Notes: generated by a model from the letters alone, not told the origin. A DNA stretch of 64,000 bases from Dicaeum eximium (GCA_013396995.1 VWZP01009170.1:1-64000); one strand, 5' to 3'. Shown: positions 24,901 through 38,290, counted from the first letter of the stretch. Translations and numbers: made by a program.

Positions 24901-26706
24901 GCACCTTCTGAGAGCAGGGTTCACTTTTCTGAATGCACTAAGCTGACCTTGGCTGCACCAGGCTCAGGAATCACTGCCTCACCAGGACTTGAGTCCAGGC
25001 TGTCTTCTGCAGCAAATGCCATGCCCTCTTCTTTTTGGAAAGCACCTTCTTTGGCTCTGGCAGCAACTCATCCTCCTTCTTGGAGCTGGGCCAATGGGCA
25101 GCCACAAACAGGAGTGGCCCCAAGACGAAGGAGGAGGAGGCTTGTGATGAAGTGGTTGGACCATTGCCCTGGCTGGCTTCAGTATGTGCTGCCTGGACCC
25201 TTCCTTTGTTGTTTCACACCTTGCTGGCAGGGCAGGAGAGCTGATGGTCCCTGCTAGGACATGGTGTGAGCACTGGGGACAAGCTGCACTACAGATATGA
25301 GTCTAAAATGAATTTTTTTCCCTTGTCTGCCATCAGTGAAGGATTTTTCTATGACAAACTCTTGGGTACTAATAGACTGTCTGGTAGCAGAGAAAGGAGA
25401 AGCAGAGCAATTTCCAGTAGCTCTGGGCAAATTCAGTTACAGTAAAATTAGATAACCACAGGAGCTTGTTCACAAATTTTTTCCAACTGAAGCTCAGAAG
25501 ACACAAGGAAGAGATTCCCCAGAAGCTTCCTTCAACCACAGATCCCAAGAGAAGAGGATCCAGCTCTGCAGTGACAAGATCCATGCATCTGCATGGCATT
25601 CAAATGGAGCCAAGTTCATTGCAAATCAAGTTGTCAGGCAGGTCTCCCAGTATTTCCTTCCCTCCCACAGCAGAGTCTCCACACTGTCATTAATGCAGGC
25701 AGCTCTACCCTTCCCACCTCCTGCTGAAGTCATTAAAGAACTGCCAAACATGCCAGCACGGATGTCACCCTCAGCCTGCACCCCCTGGTGCCCTCAAAAA
25801 AATTCCAGGAGCCTTCAGCAGGATTCTATGGATGAGCAGAGAAGAGGAGCCTGGGGAATGCACTGACAGGCTCTTTGGGGATGAGTCCCAGACCAGGGAT
25901 CTGCAGCCCAGAGCTACCAGCTGAAGGAAACACCTGAGGAGCAAATGTGTCCCCCAGAGGTACCTGCTGTTCACAGGAGGGTGGGAGTGATGCTCCTCTG
26001 GCCATGCTGAGACCTGAAATTCTCCTGTTCTGGAACAGATATTTTGGGTCACCTTGAGGAAGGTATTTAATCTCCCCGTGTTTCCATTCCCCAAGTGAAA
26101 GACAGAAATAGCAGCACTGCCTTCCTGCCAGCAGAGCAAGTGCATTAAAGATTGTGAGGTGCTGGTAGTCCTGGAAGGGCCTCGATGGGAGAGATTCATT
26201 TGAAACACATTTGTTGTGCATTACTCACCCAGCCCTGGGTTTTAATCTTCTTCTCCTCTCCGTCATTGTAACCTAAATTTCCTTGAGCTGTCTCACCAGA
26301 ACTCAGTCCCAATTTAATCCCTGCCTCGTTTGAGTGATTTCTCCAATTTCTACTTTAGCAGATGATGAGGTTTATGCTAGCCCTCATTCATCCCTCCTCT
26401 CAGTCTATCCCAGGAGAGCTTCGAAAGCTCCCTCCACAGGGAGCACCAGTGGTTTATCTGGGAGCTTGTCCAACTTCTGGGGATAATCCCTCTTCTGTTT
26501 TTCCAGTCTAGTGACGTGTGGTTCACAGCCTTTTCCAGTGCCTCGTGCTGGGGGGGGTGGAGGGAAGCTTTCCACCAAGGCATCAGCAGCCTGCCCCTCC
26601 CCTTGGCTCCCTCAGGATGCTTTGGTCTGGGCAGAGATGCCCGGGCAGCCCTTGCTTGTGTTTCACAGAGGGGCAGCTGGCAAGCAGCATCAGAGGATCA
26701 GGGAAT
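18958..26706. other. Long unique stretch, no gene recognised
   Basis: No interspersed repeat or protein family is recognised. The longest frame is 175 codons on the plus strand (20080-20607); its translation has no signal peptide, membrane segment or family motif that I recognise, and a frame of this size is expected about once by chance in this much sequence. An A-rich patch lies at 23304-23338. The blocks 22440-22640 and 23585-23655 are rich in TAATTA-like words and could be conserved non-coding elements (see findings). Confidence 0.5.
23304..23338 (+). repeat. A-rich low-complexity tract
   Basis: Thirty-five bases almost entirely of A, interrupted by single G or T. It is low-complexity sequence without an associated element. 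Confidence 0.9.
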
Positions 26707-26838
26707 GGGCTGCGCTGGCAGGGACCTTTAAAATCATCCTGCTCAAACCCCATGGACAAGGACACCTTACCCTACAGCAGGTCACTCAGAGCCCCATCCA
26801 GCCTGACCTCAAACAATTCCAGGGGTGGAACATCCTTA
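26707..26838 (-). mobile_element. CR1 LINE 3' fragment
   Basis: In plus-strand order it reads 'cagggacctttaaaatcatcc', 'caaaccccatggacaagg', 'acacctta', then 'cactcagagccccatccagc' and 'caattccaggggtggaacat'. This is the complement of the CR1 3' end found at 27516-27690. The octamer tail is lost or degraded on the left. It is an old, diverged copy. Confidence 0.8.
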
Positions 26839-27515
26839 ATTTCAGTGTTACCTTTGGATTCTTCTTGGTTTGTTAACTTCCAGCTTTTTTGACTGGTTTT
26901 ATTTTTTTTTTTTCCAGCAGGATTATTTGATACTCTATTATCAAACAAATCCTGGCACAGATAGGCAGAATTGTGAATGAGGCATATAATTCCCAATTTA
27001 TTAGCTTGGTTCACACGATGTTATCGAGAATTGATTGTAATGCTTAGTGGCATTAGCAGTGCCTTCCTATCATAATGGCTGCATTTACTGCCAGGAACAC
27101 TGTTTGTGCAGCAGTTGTGTTATACCACAAATAATTATATTACTTACATTCAATTTTTATCATTTCTCATAACACAACTGTGCCTGCTGCACCATCTCAT
27201 ACTTCATTAATGCCCGAGGCAGAACAGCCTCACATAAATACCCTCCTTGGCACTTTTCACTGGAAATTATATTCCACTTATTATTAAAGTGTAGATCAAA
27301 AATGACATTTCCCAACTATTAAAAATACAGAAAGAAAAGTCACTGCTGTATTAATAAAGAACACCAAATAAAATTCATTACTCTGAAAATGTTCGCTCTA
27401 CAAATTTAAGAAGATGCTGTCACATTGGATAAACCCCAAATATGATGAATCTTATTTTCCTGCATTTCTCTGCAGATTTCCAGCAATTCTGTGTGTCTTT
27501 GCCTTGATAAAAAGC
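26839..27515. other. AT-rich unique stretch, possible conserved element
   Basis: No gene is recognised. From about 27010 to 27260 the sequence is AT-rich, free of recognisable repeats and dense in ATTGATTG, TAATTATATTA and similar words. This is the appearance of a conserved vertebrate non-coding element, but conservation cannot be tested here. Confidence 0.4.
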
Positions 27516-27690
27516 ACTAGCACAGGTTGCCTAGAGATGCTGTGCGTGTTCCACCCCTGGAATTGTTCAAGGCCAGGTTGGATGGAGCTCTGAGCAACCT
27601 GGTCTAGTGGAAGGTGTCCCTGCCCATGGCAGCATGTTGGAACTGGATTGTCTTTAAGGTTCCTTCCAACCCAAACCTTTCCATGATTCT
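27516..27690 (+). mobile_element. CR1 LINE 3' fragment
   Basis: The fragment starts at 'tagcacaggttgcctagag' within the ORF2 C-terminal region and runs through 'caaggccaggttggatgg', 'gcaacctggtctagtggaag' and 'ctttaaggttccttccaacc' to 'ccatgattctaag'. About 175 bases remain. The plus orientation is fixed by the tail at the right. The fragments at 54941-55087 and, inverted, at 29573-29774 and 51494-51632 show the same type of end. Confidence 0.92.
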
Positions 27691-29572
27691 AAGAGAATGT
27701 CCCAGGTAGCCTTCCAAGAGAAGCAGATGGTAGCAAATAATATAATGGGACATTTCACCACAGGAACATTACATTTGTTTCACTTTGGAAGGCTTCTGGG
27801 TGGGATCTACTCCAGTAACAGAGCACAATCCTTGTAATTTCATCAAAGCTACAAAGACACTCTAGAGGAACTTGCATACATCTCCTAAAAAACTCAGCAA
27901 TAAAAAAATGCACCCTGACCCACACAGCCAGCCTTGTTTGAGGAGGTCTCTATCCTCATATCCTGATGAAAATAAATCTACCAGGTGTCGAATTAAAGGG
28001 ATTTTCTTTTTTTAAGCATTTACGGGCACATTTCATGACCTGTGCCATGCTGTGGGAAGGGATATCTAAGAGATTATTTGTAAAACAGGATACCAGGAGC
28101 TGAGGCCATTTGTCACCCCAGCTTGTGGTGACAAACTCCTGTTTGTGTCAGCCACTGAACAGTTATATTGGATATTGGAGTCTAACCCCAGTTAAGGATT
28201 AAAGGTCAAGTCCACTTGTGAGACAGCTGTATCTGGAAGTTCTGGGACAATTCAGACAGCAGTGAGGTGGATTTAAATAAATTAAAGAACTTTTAGGCAT
28301 TTCCAACTAGCAGGAGCATTCTCAGCTTTCAGTACAGGATGAGGGGTGAGGAGGACAGAATGTGGACTGGAAATATTTGCATATATGACATAAAAGTACA
28401 CACAAATCACCTTTTTGTGAGACAGATACAAAGAGACAAGGCTTGGCCCATCTCTAACTTAGGACATACCTAAAAAATAATAGAGACTTCTAACATATTT
28501 TTTAAGAACTCTCTAAAACTAATGGCAGTTGAAAGGCAGATGAAGTAGCTATTTTATCTGGCAAGCTTCCATGCAAAATTTCCTGCTGATGCTGGCTCAG
28601 ACAGATGGAGATTTGAGAGGAGGGGGAAGAATGAAGTGCCATAGGGCTTTATTGGATGAGCCTTGAAAGGTTTCTGCAAGCTTCTATCGCAAGGTTTACG
28701 AACCTTGTGCTTGTTAACTTCAGTTTTGCTCAGTGTTTTAACCCTGCTTTATCTCCTGTGGTCCAGATGACACATTTACACATCTTTAGAAAATTCAGTG
28801 GGATGCTCTTCAAACAACGTGTGACTCTGCACCAGGGAGGGCAGAAACTTGATGGTTTTACCTCAATATATAGAAGTTTTTCAATATCACTGTAGAAAGT
28901 GCTTTTCTGTGAAATTTCTACTTTGGTTAGATCATGCAAATTTAGTGCTGGCTGGTGCTTCTGTAAGATGAAGAGTAAGAATAACTCATGAATATTTCAT
29001 CATTTGTCTCTGCACTGGTCAGAAATGGTAATTTGAGCTTCTAACTGTAGAGATTTAGCAAAAGGAGTTGGACACTCAGAGGATAAAAATAGAAAAAAAA
29101 TGCTTTTGAAGGATTTTTCCTTGCTAGTGCTAGTATGTGGACAAGTTGCCTAAAAGGTATGAACCTGGAATAATCTATTGAGGGGACATATTTGGGTTGT
29201 GCTGCTGAAGCAATTCTTGATTTACAGTGCATTTAAAACTATAGTGTTTTCTTCATTTACCCTTTTTTTCTCTTTCAGAGAAGAACTGAAAGCCCCATGT
29301 CACCCAAGATCTCTGATAAAGTGTCATACAGAAGACAGCCATGGTCCTCATCCACCCTAGGCTTGATGTGCACCAGCATCTTCCCATCTCCCTCAGGACC
29401 TGAGCACTGCCCTGGAAAAGCTGTGAAGGGGAAAGTGTCAGCAAAGGTGCATCAGCCTGGATTCTGCTTCATTTATCTTTTGCCTTTACCTTTTGTAATG
29501 TCCATAGCCCTCTTGCCCTCTTTCAAGCAACTGGCCATCCCATGAGAGACCCTAAAAAATTCAAACCCAGTA
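27691..29572. other. Unique AT-rich stretch, no gene recognised
   Basis: No repeat or gene is recognised. Frames are short (at most about 90 codons) with no familiar motif. Confidence 0.55.
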
Positions 29573-29774
29573 TTCATTGAATCATTGAATCATGGATTTT
29601 TAGGTTTTTAGGTTTAGGTTGAAAGGGACCTTAAAGATCATCTTGTTCTGATCCCCTGCCATGGACAGGAACACCTTCCACTAGACCACATTTCTCAGGG
29701 CCCCGTTCAGCCTGGTCTTGGACACCTCCAGGAATGGGGCAGCCACAGCCTCTCTGGGCAACCTGTGCCAGTGT
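29573..29774 (-). mobile_element. CR1 LINE 3' fragment
   Basis: On the plus strand it begins with a degraded octamer tail (repeated ATTGAATC at 29575-29592), then 'gaaagggaccttaaagatca', 'ccctgccatggacaggaac', 'cttccactagaccaca' and 'ctctgggcaacctgtgcca'. It is therefore the minus-strand 3' end of a CR1 copy. The tail unit has drifted from ATTCTATG-type to ATTGAATC-type. Confidence 0.9.
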
Positions 29775-32700
29775 TGTTTCTGTAACCAGTGTGCACTAAT
29801 AATTTGCTTCCACCTTTCCCAAATATTAAGGGATCTGGGCTTGGGCCACGTTTTTTTGGGAGTGGGAAACGCCCAAATTTCTCTATGTTCTGGCCTTGCA
29901 CTAGCACTTGAAAAATGAATTTTTTTGCTGTACTGAGGAATTCAGGTGTTCTTTATTTTTTATCTTTTCTGGGTTTTTTTTTTAGGGAAATGGATGGAAA
30001 TCATGTCCTATTGTTCACTTAACTCTGAAGCTCATGGAAATATTTTATGTCTCCAAGAAAATGAATGGCCACAATTTATAAAACTCCTATTTCTCCAAAT
30101 TCCCAGTTTGTTCCTTGGTTCCTTTCTCTGGTGCATTCCTACAGCAAGAGGAGGGGCAGTGACCAGCCATAAGCAAAGGAAGCCCTTTTCCCAGTAGCTC
30201 AGATGCCGACTCTCCCTCTCTTTGGCACTTGGAGCAGGCTGTCAGCTCTGGACTGAAAGTTGTCTCATCAGACTCACATTTCAGCCTTGCCACCTGACAT
30301 GTTATGACAAGCTTTTAACTTTGGAGCAGCAGTGCATGGAAACATGTCCCTGCTTTGGGAGCAGTGTGGCACAGGCAGCCAGAGCCAGCTCCTGCCGCAG
30401 GGGTGTCAGCCCCTCTGAGCCCCACACCCATCCCAGCCACGGCTCCCGGGGAGGGAATGACCTGGGATGCTTCAAATGGCCTAAGCAGACCTGAAGCAAA
30501 TGTGTGACTTCGAGCAAGTAAGAGACTGGGAGCTAAGAAGGGAAGCTGAGTGGCATTTTTCAATAAATAGGTGCTTATAGTTTGGAGAACCAAGGCTGTC
30601 TAAGAACCCAAAAAGAGGACATTGGAACTGGAAACTTCTCTTTGGGATCAGCTGGTTAACAAGAGACAGCATGGGCTCTGCTGGTTTATCTGTGCCTGTT
30701 GCTACTGCTGCTGGAGAGGAAATACAAGGTAATTCTGGAAAAATTTCCAGAGATGAGTCTACACTTCAGAGGGCTCAGCTGGCAAGAGCTGAGGAGCAGG
30801 AGCTGGTGCAGATTTCATGGTCCAAAGGGCTTGTTCTGTGTTTACCCCCTCACTGCTCTCCATCCATTTAGGCACACCTGAGTGACACCAAAAAAGGCTT
30901 TTCACAATAAGCTGTCCCTGCTTTCCCAGCTGTCCCATGCATTGCTGTGGGGTTTTTGTGGCTGTGTTGTGCTCTTAGGAGATGGTCACCGCTGACAGAG
31001 CTGGCTCCTGGTGCTGTCCATCCATGCTGAGCCCATCCTGCTCCCTGCCATTGCTTCATCACAAAAAGGGATTGAGCAGGTGAAAGCATCCCTTTAACCA
31101 GCTCTGTGACCCCAGGGTGTAGTTGGGAGATGGTCCCAACTTTGGACCATGGCCCCTTCCAACTTTACCCATTCTGTGGTTCTCTGCATTAATGAGCACT
31201 CAAGACTTCTGCAAACCTGCATTAATTAGCATGTTTGACATTTTAAACAACCTTTGCCTTGACCTGAGAGTACAGCTGCAGTAATTAGAGCAGGCCAGCA
31301 CTGAGGGAAGCAGTGTGACCCAGGCAGTGTCCCACAGTTGAGAGCTCTTCACCCCTCCACCAGAGCAGTCTCATGCCTGACCACAATCTGAGAGCGAGCT
31401 GCCACAGCCCAAATCCAGGCCAGGGAGTGGCACTTGGCACAACACCAGCCCTGGGTGACCCCCAGACAGGGCTCAGCCCCTGGGTGTGTTCAGCACAAAC
31501 ATGTGTTGGTGTTCCTGAAGATGAGGATGGGCTGTGGGGAGCTGTGTGCTGCAAACTCCTCTATCTGTGGGCAGCGTGAGAAGGGTGGGTTGGTCATGGC
31601 CAAGTGTCAGTGATCAGCCACAGGAAAAATCTCACTGCCTTGTCACTCTCTGAATTTTCAGGAAGGAAAAACCCTTAACCCTGCCTGCAGGTTAAGGTTT
31701 GGCTTTGCAGCTCCTCCTGGGGCAGCTCAGAGAATTACTTAGATGGAGTCAGCTCCAGAGCAACCAGGGTTGGTGCCAGCTTGCCTGGACCATTTCATGG
31801 GCAGAGTGAGCAGAAAAGATGCTGAAAAAGTAACAACTGGCTGAGCTGCCACCATCAGCACTGAGAGCATTGGCTGTCCTGCTCTCCCTGCCCTACTCAT
31901 GCTGTGTGGGCTCCTTGCTGCTCCTTCTCTCAGGCCCTTGGGAGGGAGGGACAGGTGACCTTGCTGGATGGCTCACATGTCCTTGCATCAGGACAATGGC
32001 TGGTGTTACCCAGGAGAAGAATTCATGCTGACAAAAAGGGGGAAAATGAATTCCTGCTCTCCAGTGCTCCCAAATCCATCCTGCAGGAACGGCTGCATTG
32101 CTGCAACACCACTGGCTTCCTCACAGCCACTGAGCTATCTTCAGGTTTAATTGTATTGTGGGCTTTTCTGTGATCCATTTGTTTTAATTGAACATTCCTT
32201 GGGTCTGGTCCAATTTTCCACCTATCTCAGTCCCAAGACAGGCCTTGGAGTCTTCTAATGAGGTCAAGAAGCTACAGCAAAATTCAGAAAAAATGGGAAA
32301 AAAGAAACACTGATGACAATTCACTCACAATTTTAAAGAGCAAAAGCCATCCCTCCCTGGCAGGCTGCCCTTTGCTCTCTGTAATCTGTCCCACAAAGAG
32401 GATGGGAGATAACTCAGTGGCAGATCCCTCCCCTGGACTGATAAAAGGGGCTTTAATTTACCAGCATGGTCTTGGCACTGCAGCACAATATCAGAATGAT
32501 GACTCCCCTCATGCTTGATGCACTTCCAAACCTTTTTTATAAACTTTAAAAAAAGGACCTGAAGATTCATTATCCTTTGGATGAAAAAGAAGACAAACAG
32601 GAAATATGTATTAAAAGTTTCCTTATTTAATACCCACAAATAGTTTGTTTGATACACTATCCTCCATCAAAAAAAAAGTGTAATTTTCTTGAGGTTAGCC

Positions 32701-35700
32701 TCCTGTTTTCAGAGGAAAAGAAAAAAGAAAAAGGAAATTATCACCTCTGTAGATGGGAAGGCAGAGGCAGAAAGAGGGCAAGAGAAATGTTCTGCAGAAC
32801 TGGAAAAAGATCACATTGCTGATTATCACAGTAGTAATTTGATCACAAGTCCTGTAACTTTGAGGGCGGACTAGCTAATGATGCAATTAGCAAGGAAAAT
32901 ATCCATGTTGCTGCTTGAAATGTGCTGGTCAAATCTGTCACTTATTTTGTTACATATCTGTGTACTTACAGCAGGAGTCAAGTTTAGAAAATCCATTTTG
33001 TCTACCCATATTCTTTGCATTAAAAGAAACAAAACAAAACACCTTCACTGACTCTTTCCCTAAGCCTCAGCATTTAGGGCAGTGAAGGATGGACTTTGTT
33101 AGCACAGAAAAAAAAATTTTTAGTCTTAGTCCCTGAAAGAAAACAATTGGCTTTTTATATGTTGTTCTGCCTTTTTTTAAAAATCAGATTATCCTTAAAA
33201 ATTCCTGCATCCTTTGCCCAGTGTTTACCATGCTTGCTGGAAGCATTGAGCTCTCAGCAGTAATTACATCCATGAGCGCTGTGTCATTTAGTTATTAATA
33301 GGAAAGGCAGGAGACAGTGCCTACCAGAAGGAGCAAATCTTGGGAAAAGCCTTTGGAAATGGATACATAAAACCCCCAAAGACCTGAAACCAGAAGCCCC
33401 CAGCACAGGGTCCATGGGTGGTTGGTGCCCTGGCAATTGGCTGAGAAGGGCTCACCAGCAATTCCTGGGAATGGTCTACTGGTGGGATGTATCCATCTAC
33501 TTCTCCAACCCTACCAATTTTAAGAACTCATTAATGTTAGAAATTATTCAAATGGAAGAAAAGACAAAGAAAATCAACCTTTTGTGTGATCTTGATAGCT
33601 CTAATTTCAGAAATAGAAAGGGAGGGATTTTTTTAGTGTACAAATCTTCTGCAAAACTTCCTGAGGTCAGAGGTCTCCTCCTCTCTGTCTCCTGCAGGAC
33701 AACTGACTGGAGAGAGGCAAGGAGAGATGTTTATTAGTGATGTTTTGCATTTAACCACAATGGGAGGTGGTACAAAGTGAGACCTGAAGGGTGGTGGCTC
33801 TTTGGTTTTGACTGAAGCTCTCTGGCCGCTGCTAAACCCCCCATCAGTGGGGTTTTGAATTGGGCCAGGGAAACAAATGAAATTTTGAAAGTGCTATGTC
33901 TTTATCAGACCATTTATGGCCCTTCTGAAATGTGAGTCTCACTGACTGCATCCAAAATTTGTGCTTGGAGAACCTTCCCTAATTAAAGCAAATTGGGCCT
34001 TTGGGGAAGGGGGGGGCTGCAAAGCATTTCCTGAAACACTTTCTACTCAAATTTTATTGTGAGAAAATACACCTGAAGGATGATGCAGGGATTAGGATTG
34101 AGAAAAATGTGAGTTTGATGGGTGAATTTTACTTTGAGAGTATAAGAAACACGGGAAGCCCAAGTGATGAGCCCAGAGGGTTTGACACAGAGGTTTCACC
34201 CCCCCAGAAATACAAGGGGCTTAAAACAGCTGTTAGTTTGCTGACATCTTTTTATTTTAGAAATGCCTTAGAGCTGTTTTCTTCAATCATTTTGGAATGT
34301 GAGCTGAATCAAAGCCATCCAGGCTGAACCAGAGGGATGAACTCCCCATTTCCTCAGTGTAATAAATACCAGTTCAAATAGCAATGAAATCATCTCTCAT
34401 CAGACAGGTCCTACAAATGTTGTGCCATTAGACTTTCTGCTGCCTCCCACACAAGAAACCATAGGGCAGGAAATCAGGGCATGAAAAACAGGTTTGTGCA
34501 GCAGTAAAGCAGAGCTGGTTTGATGGCTGACGCAGGATGACGCGAGCACTGAGCTCTGAGGAGGAAAGTGTAGATGGATCTGAGTCACCTTCCTCCTGGC
34601 AGCCTCAGTTTGAATATAAAATATTTTGCAGTTGTTCTTCCTGCTGCTAAACTTCTTTCTCTGCAAAGATCCGGGCACATTTTGTTTGTAATGGTGTCAG
34701 CTGGGTTTGTGGTGCTGCTGGGGAGCACCTCCAGGTGTCCAGACTGGGTGTGGGGAGAGGGTCTCAGTTCCAGGAAATAATTGTCCTGGAGCACCCTCTC
34801 CTGTGAAAAAGGTGTTGATAAACCAACTCTGTGATCTCACTGGGCCAGCAGTGAAAGCCTGCCAGGAGGCTGGCTGTGGGAGCAGGGAGAGGGTGTGGAT
34901 GGGCACTGAAATATTCCTGTGTCTGCATCAATTCACCTGGAAAATGGGAGGGGCTCAGACAGATGAGCTGCCCTGAGTGTTGGTGAGGTCTAGTTCAGGC
35001 TGAGTGCAGAACGGTGGGATAGCTGGAAGCCTTCTTGAATGGTCATTAGGGTTTAAAAACACCCCAAACCCCTCTGTTTGATTGTTTAAACAAAGAGAAT
35101 TTGCTGGGAAACCTAAAACAACATGTTTATTGTGGTTTTGGCTGAATTGAGTGACTAAAGTGCAAAGCAGGTGGTGTAACAAGGTGGAGGATCTCATGCT
35201 TATCTGCACCTGCTGTGCATTTGGCCAACTGCAGCAGTGATGAAAAGGATTAAATGTACTTTTTCCTGCTTTTCCTACCCCTGTGGCTTTGGAATGCTTT
35301 AGTAGATGTACAGAGAACAGCTGCAAAGCAAAGCATGTTTTTACCTGCCAGCCACAGCAGCAAAGTTGTGAAGTTGATGTTTTATGAACGCCAAATTACC
35401 CCAAGCTGGGACAATCTGCAGGAGATACAGAACAGTGTAGAGCAGAAAGAAAAGACCACAAAGCTCGGGGGTGAAAAAACCAGTAATAACTTTTGGAGCC
35501 AGTCTGAGCTCTTCTCCAGTTTGTTTCTTAAATCTTGGCTTTCCTGGGACAGCCTGTGCCTCTGGTGACAGCATAATGGGATGTCTGTGGTGGGAAGGTT
35601 GCATTTTTGAAGGCTCAGTTTTATCCAGCTGATGAAAAATAAAAGATGAATCTTAACAGGGGCAAGGAAAAGTTGATGGGAATGATGTGGTTTGTGTGCC

Positions 35701-37249
35701 TCTCTACCTGCTGACTGGAAGTGCCACCCAGGGCCATCTCCTGTGGTCACTGCACAGCAGGCACTGTGCTAAGCAGGCTGGTTATAGCCCTTTCTCTTCA
35801 TGGGAGAGCTTCAGAAAGGATTGCCATCACAAAATGAGTTTTTTCATCTCTGCTGAACATATCTGCTGATGAGAGAAAATTAATGATCTGAGGTATCAGC
35901 TGTCCCCCTCTGCTGCTGGCAATGTGCCTCCTGCTTCTCCCTTGTGACACTTTCTCCCATGCTTTTCCTCTCAGGAGGATGAAAAATGTATGTAATGCTT
36001 TTGTAGGGAGAGCATAGTTTTTATTTAGGCTTGAAAGAGATGTTTCTGGAGCACATCATCTTTGACTTCTCAGTTCTCATGAGGCAGAAAACTAAAAGTA
36101 TCACTGGCACATCTTCATTGCCTTGGGATCCCCAGTGGGGATGGCAGAGTTTAACTAATAACAAAGCCTGGTGCTTCCCAAAATGGCACCTCTGGACAGC
36201 CTTGGTATGGCACAAAGCTGTCAGTCTGTCAGTCTCCAGCTCTCAGAAATGAGCAGGGCCTAGAAATTACCTTCCTTTGCTGGTTCAGGGAGATGATCTA
36301 GCATCTTGAAAAGCTGGAAATGAGATTTCCAGCCTGTTGATATCCCAACTTGGCCAGCTGCTTTTCAGAAATCAATTGCTGGGCTATCTTGTTTTGTGTG
36401 CTTTAGCTGATAACAGGAGTAAATCTTTCCCAATGTTTCCTTGTGCTGTCTTCTCAGACTCTTTTCCTTCATCTTGCTGTTTGTGGCTGAATTTCTATCT
36501 CAAGGTTCAGGGGTAAGCAGATTTAGTACCTAATGAGGCAAGTTTGCTTTAGTCTGGTCAAACATCCAAGTACAATGTCTTTCTTCCTTCACCCAACCCT
36601 AAAATAACAGTCAGGTCTCACCAGACCTAAAAAAAAAATCATCTTCTGTCAGCTCCCAGACACTTTGCTGAATTCCACTGTTTGGCAGCATCATGCTCTG
36701 GGGGTGCAGATCTGTCCCACTCCCTGAGCCCTGTGCCTCTCACTCTGGCTGTTTGCTCTGGCAAACATTAAGCTAATAAAAAAATAAAAAAAAACAAACC
36801 TTGCTTCTTAGCAAGCCAAGTATGCAGCACCTAGATGGAAATTTAATGAGAGGATGTGAGGAGCAAAGCTGACAAAGCAGTGACCTCTCCTCTGAGGTGA
36901 GCCAGCCCCAGTCCATCCTGAGGCTCTGGGATTAATGAACACGTTGGTTCCAGCCCAAAGCAAATGGGCATTAGTTCCATCACAGGGCTGCTTGATTGGG
37001 ATACCAATTTCATAGCACTGAACTCTGGGCTCAACAGAAGCCTTGAGCTGAGCCAGCACAAAGAATCATTGAATTATCTGCAGTTTCTACCACAAGCACG
37101 TTCCGGGGTCAGGGCTGGAGCAATCTCTCTGAGTGTGGGGTTGGCCACCCAATATGATTTAGCAAATAACTTATTAAAGAGAAGTGTGGGGTTTCTGTAT
37201 TTGGTTTGGTTTAAAATGAAAAGTAATCTGCATAAATTATCCTGGCTGC
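29775..37249. other. Long unique stretch, no gene recognised
   Basis: No gene is recognised; frames stay at or below about 125 codons. One weak CR1-like tail lies at 31139-31183. The region around 32860-32900 ('gctaatgatgcaattagc' and flanks) and 33240-33300 is AT-rich with homeodomain-type words. No satellites or long inverted repeats were noticed. Confidence 0.5.
31139..31183 (+). mobile_element. Possible CR1-like 3' tail
   Basis: The words 'ccccttccaactttaccc' and 'attctgtggttc' resemble the end of a CR1 or CR1-tailed element. No further body upstream can be matched with confidence, so the call is weak. Confidence 0.4.
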
Positions 37250-37672
37250 ATCCAAAGCAGTGTGGGCAGCAAGTCAAGGAAGGGGATTCTGCCCTGCTCT
37301 GGTGAGATCCCATCTGCAGTGCTGCATCCAGCTCTGGGGTCCTCAGGATAAAAAGGAAAAAGGATGTGGACACGTTGGGGTGAGTCCAGAGCAGGGTCAT
37401 GAAGGTGACCAGAGGGATGGAGGCAGGATGAGAGAGCTGGAGCTGTTCAGCCTGGAGAAGAGAAGGATCCAGGGAGAACTTGGAACACCTTCCAGTGCCT
37501 AAAGGGGCGGCAGAAGAGCTGGAGAGGGACTTCTTACAGGGACATGCAGTGATAGGACAAGGAGAGATGGCTTTAAACTGATAAAAGAAAGTTTTAAATT
37601 AGATATTAGGAATAAATTCTTCACTGTGAGGGTGGTGAGGAACCACCATGGAACATGTTGCTCAGAGAAGTC
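37250..37672 (+). mobile_element. CR1 LINE fragment lacking its 3' end (copy 1)
   Basis: The match starts near 'tccaaagcagtgtgggcagc' and passes through 'ctgcagtgctgcatccagct', 'gttcagcctggagaagagaa', 'gataggacaaggagagatgg' and 'tcttcactgtgagggtggtg', stopping near 'ctcagagaag'. These are consecutive parts of CR1 ORF2 in plus orientation. The expected 3' end and octamer tail are absent and replaced by unrelated AT-rich sequence. CR1 copies normally lose the 5' end and keep the 3' end, so a later deletion or rearrangement is likely. Most of the fragment (from 37264) is repeated at 37882. Confidence 0.9.
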
Positions 37673-37880
37673 TGACCTTGGTCCCTGGTGTTCTTCCCTT
37701 CTTCTAGCCATTCAGTGGTAGCTGGGAGCGGGGATTAACTTCTTAAAATAATGAAAAAACTTGAATCTATGAACTTGATGCATATTAAATATTGGCCTTT
37801 CAAGCCTACTAATTTTTTTTTAATATTAATATGTAGAGCCTGTTTTTCTGGCATTTACTTCCATTCCTGGGACATCATAC

Positions 37881-37881
37881 N
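37881..37881. other. Single-base assembly gap (N)
   Basis: One undetermined base exactly at the junction of the 617-bp duplicate copies. It is interpreted as a contig join and not as a real ambiguous base. Confidence 0.9.
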
Positions 37882-38290
37882 GGGCAGCAAGTCAAGGAAG
37901 GGGATTCTGCCCTGCTCTGGAGAGATCCCATCTGCAGTGCTGCATCCAGCTCTGGGGTCCTCAGGATAAAAAGGAAAAAGGATGTGGACACGTTGGGGTG
38001 AGTCCAGAGCAGGGTCATGAAGGTGACCAGAGGGATGGAGGCAGGATGAGAGAGCTGGAGCTGTTCAGCCTGGAGAAGAGAAGGATCCAGGGAGAACTTG
38101 GAACACCTTCCAGTGCCTAAAGGGGCGGCAGAAGAGCTGGAGAGGGACTTCTTACAGGGACATGCAGTGATAGGACAAGGAGAGATGGCTTTAAACTGAT
38201 AAAAGAAAGTTTTAAATTAGATATTAGGAATAAATTCTTCACTGTGAGGGTGGTGAGGAACCACCATGGAACATGTTGCTCAGAGAAGTC
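37882..38290 (+). mobile_element. CR1 LINE fragment lacking its 3' end (copy 2)
   Basis: This is the second copy of the CR1 fragment at 37264-37672 and differs from it there at one base. If the duplication is an assembly artefact, this is the same genomic element and should be counted once. Confidence 0.88.
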
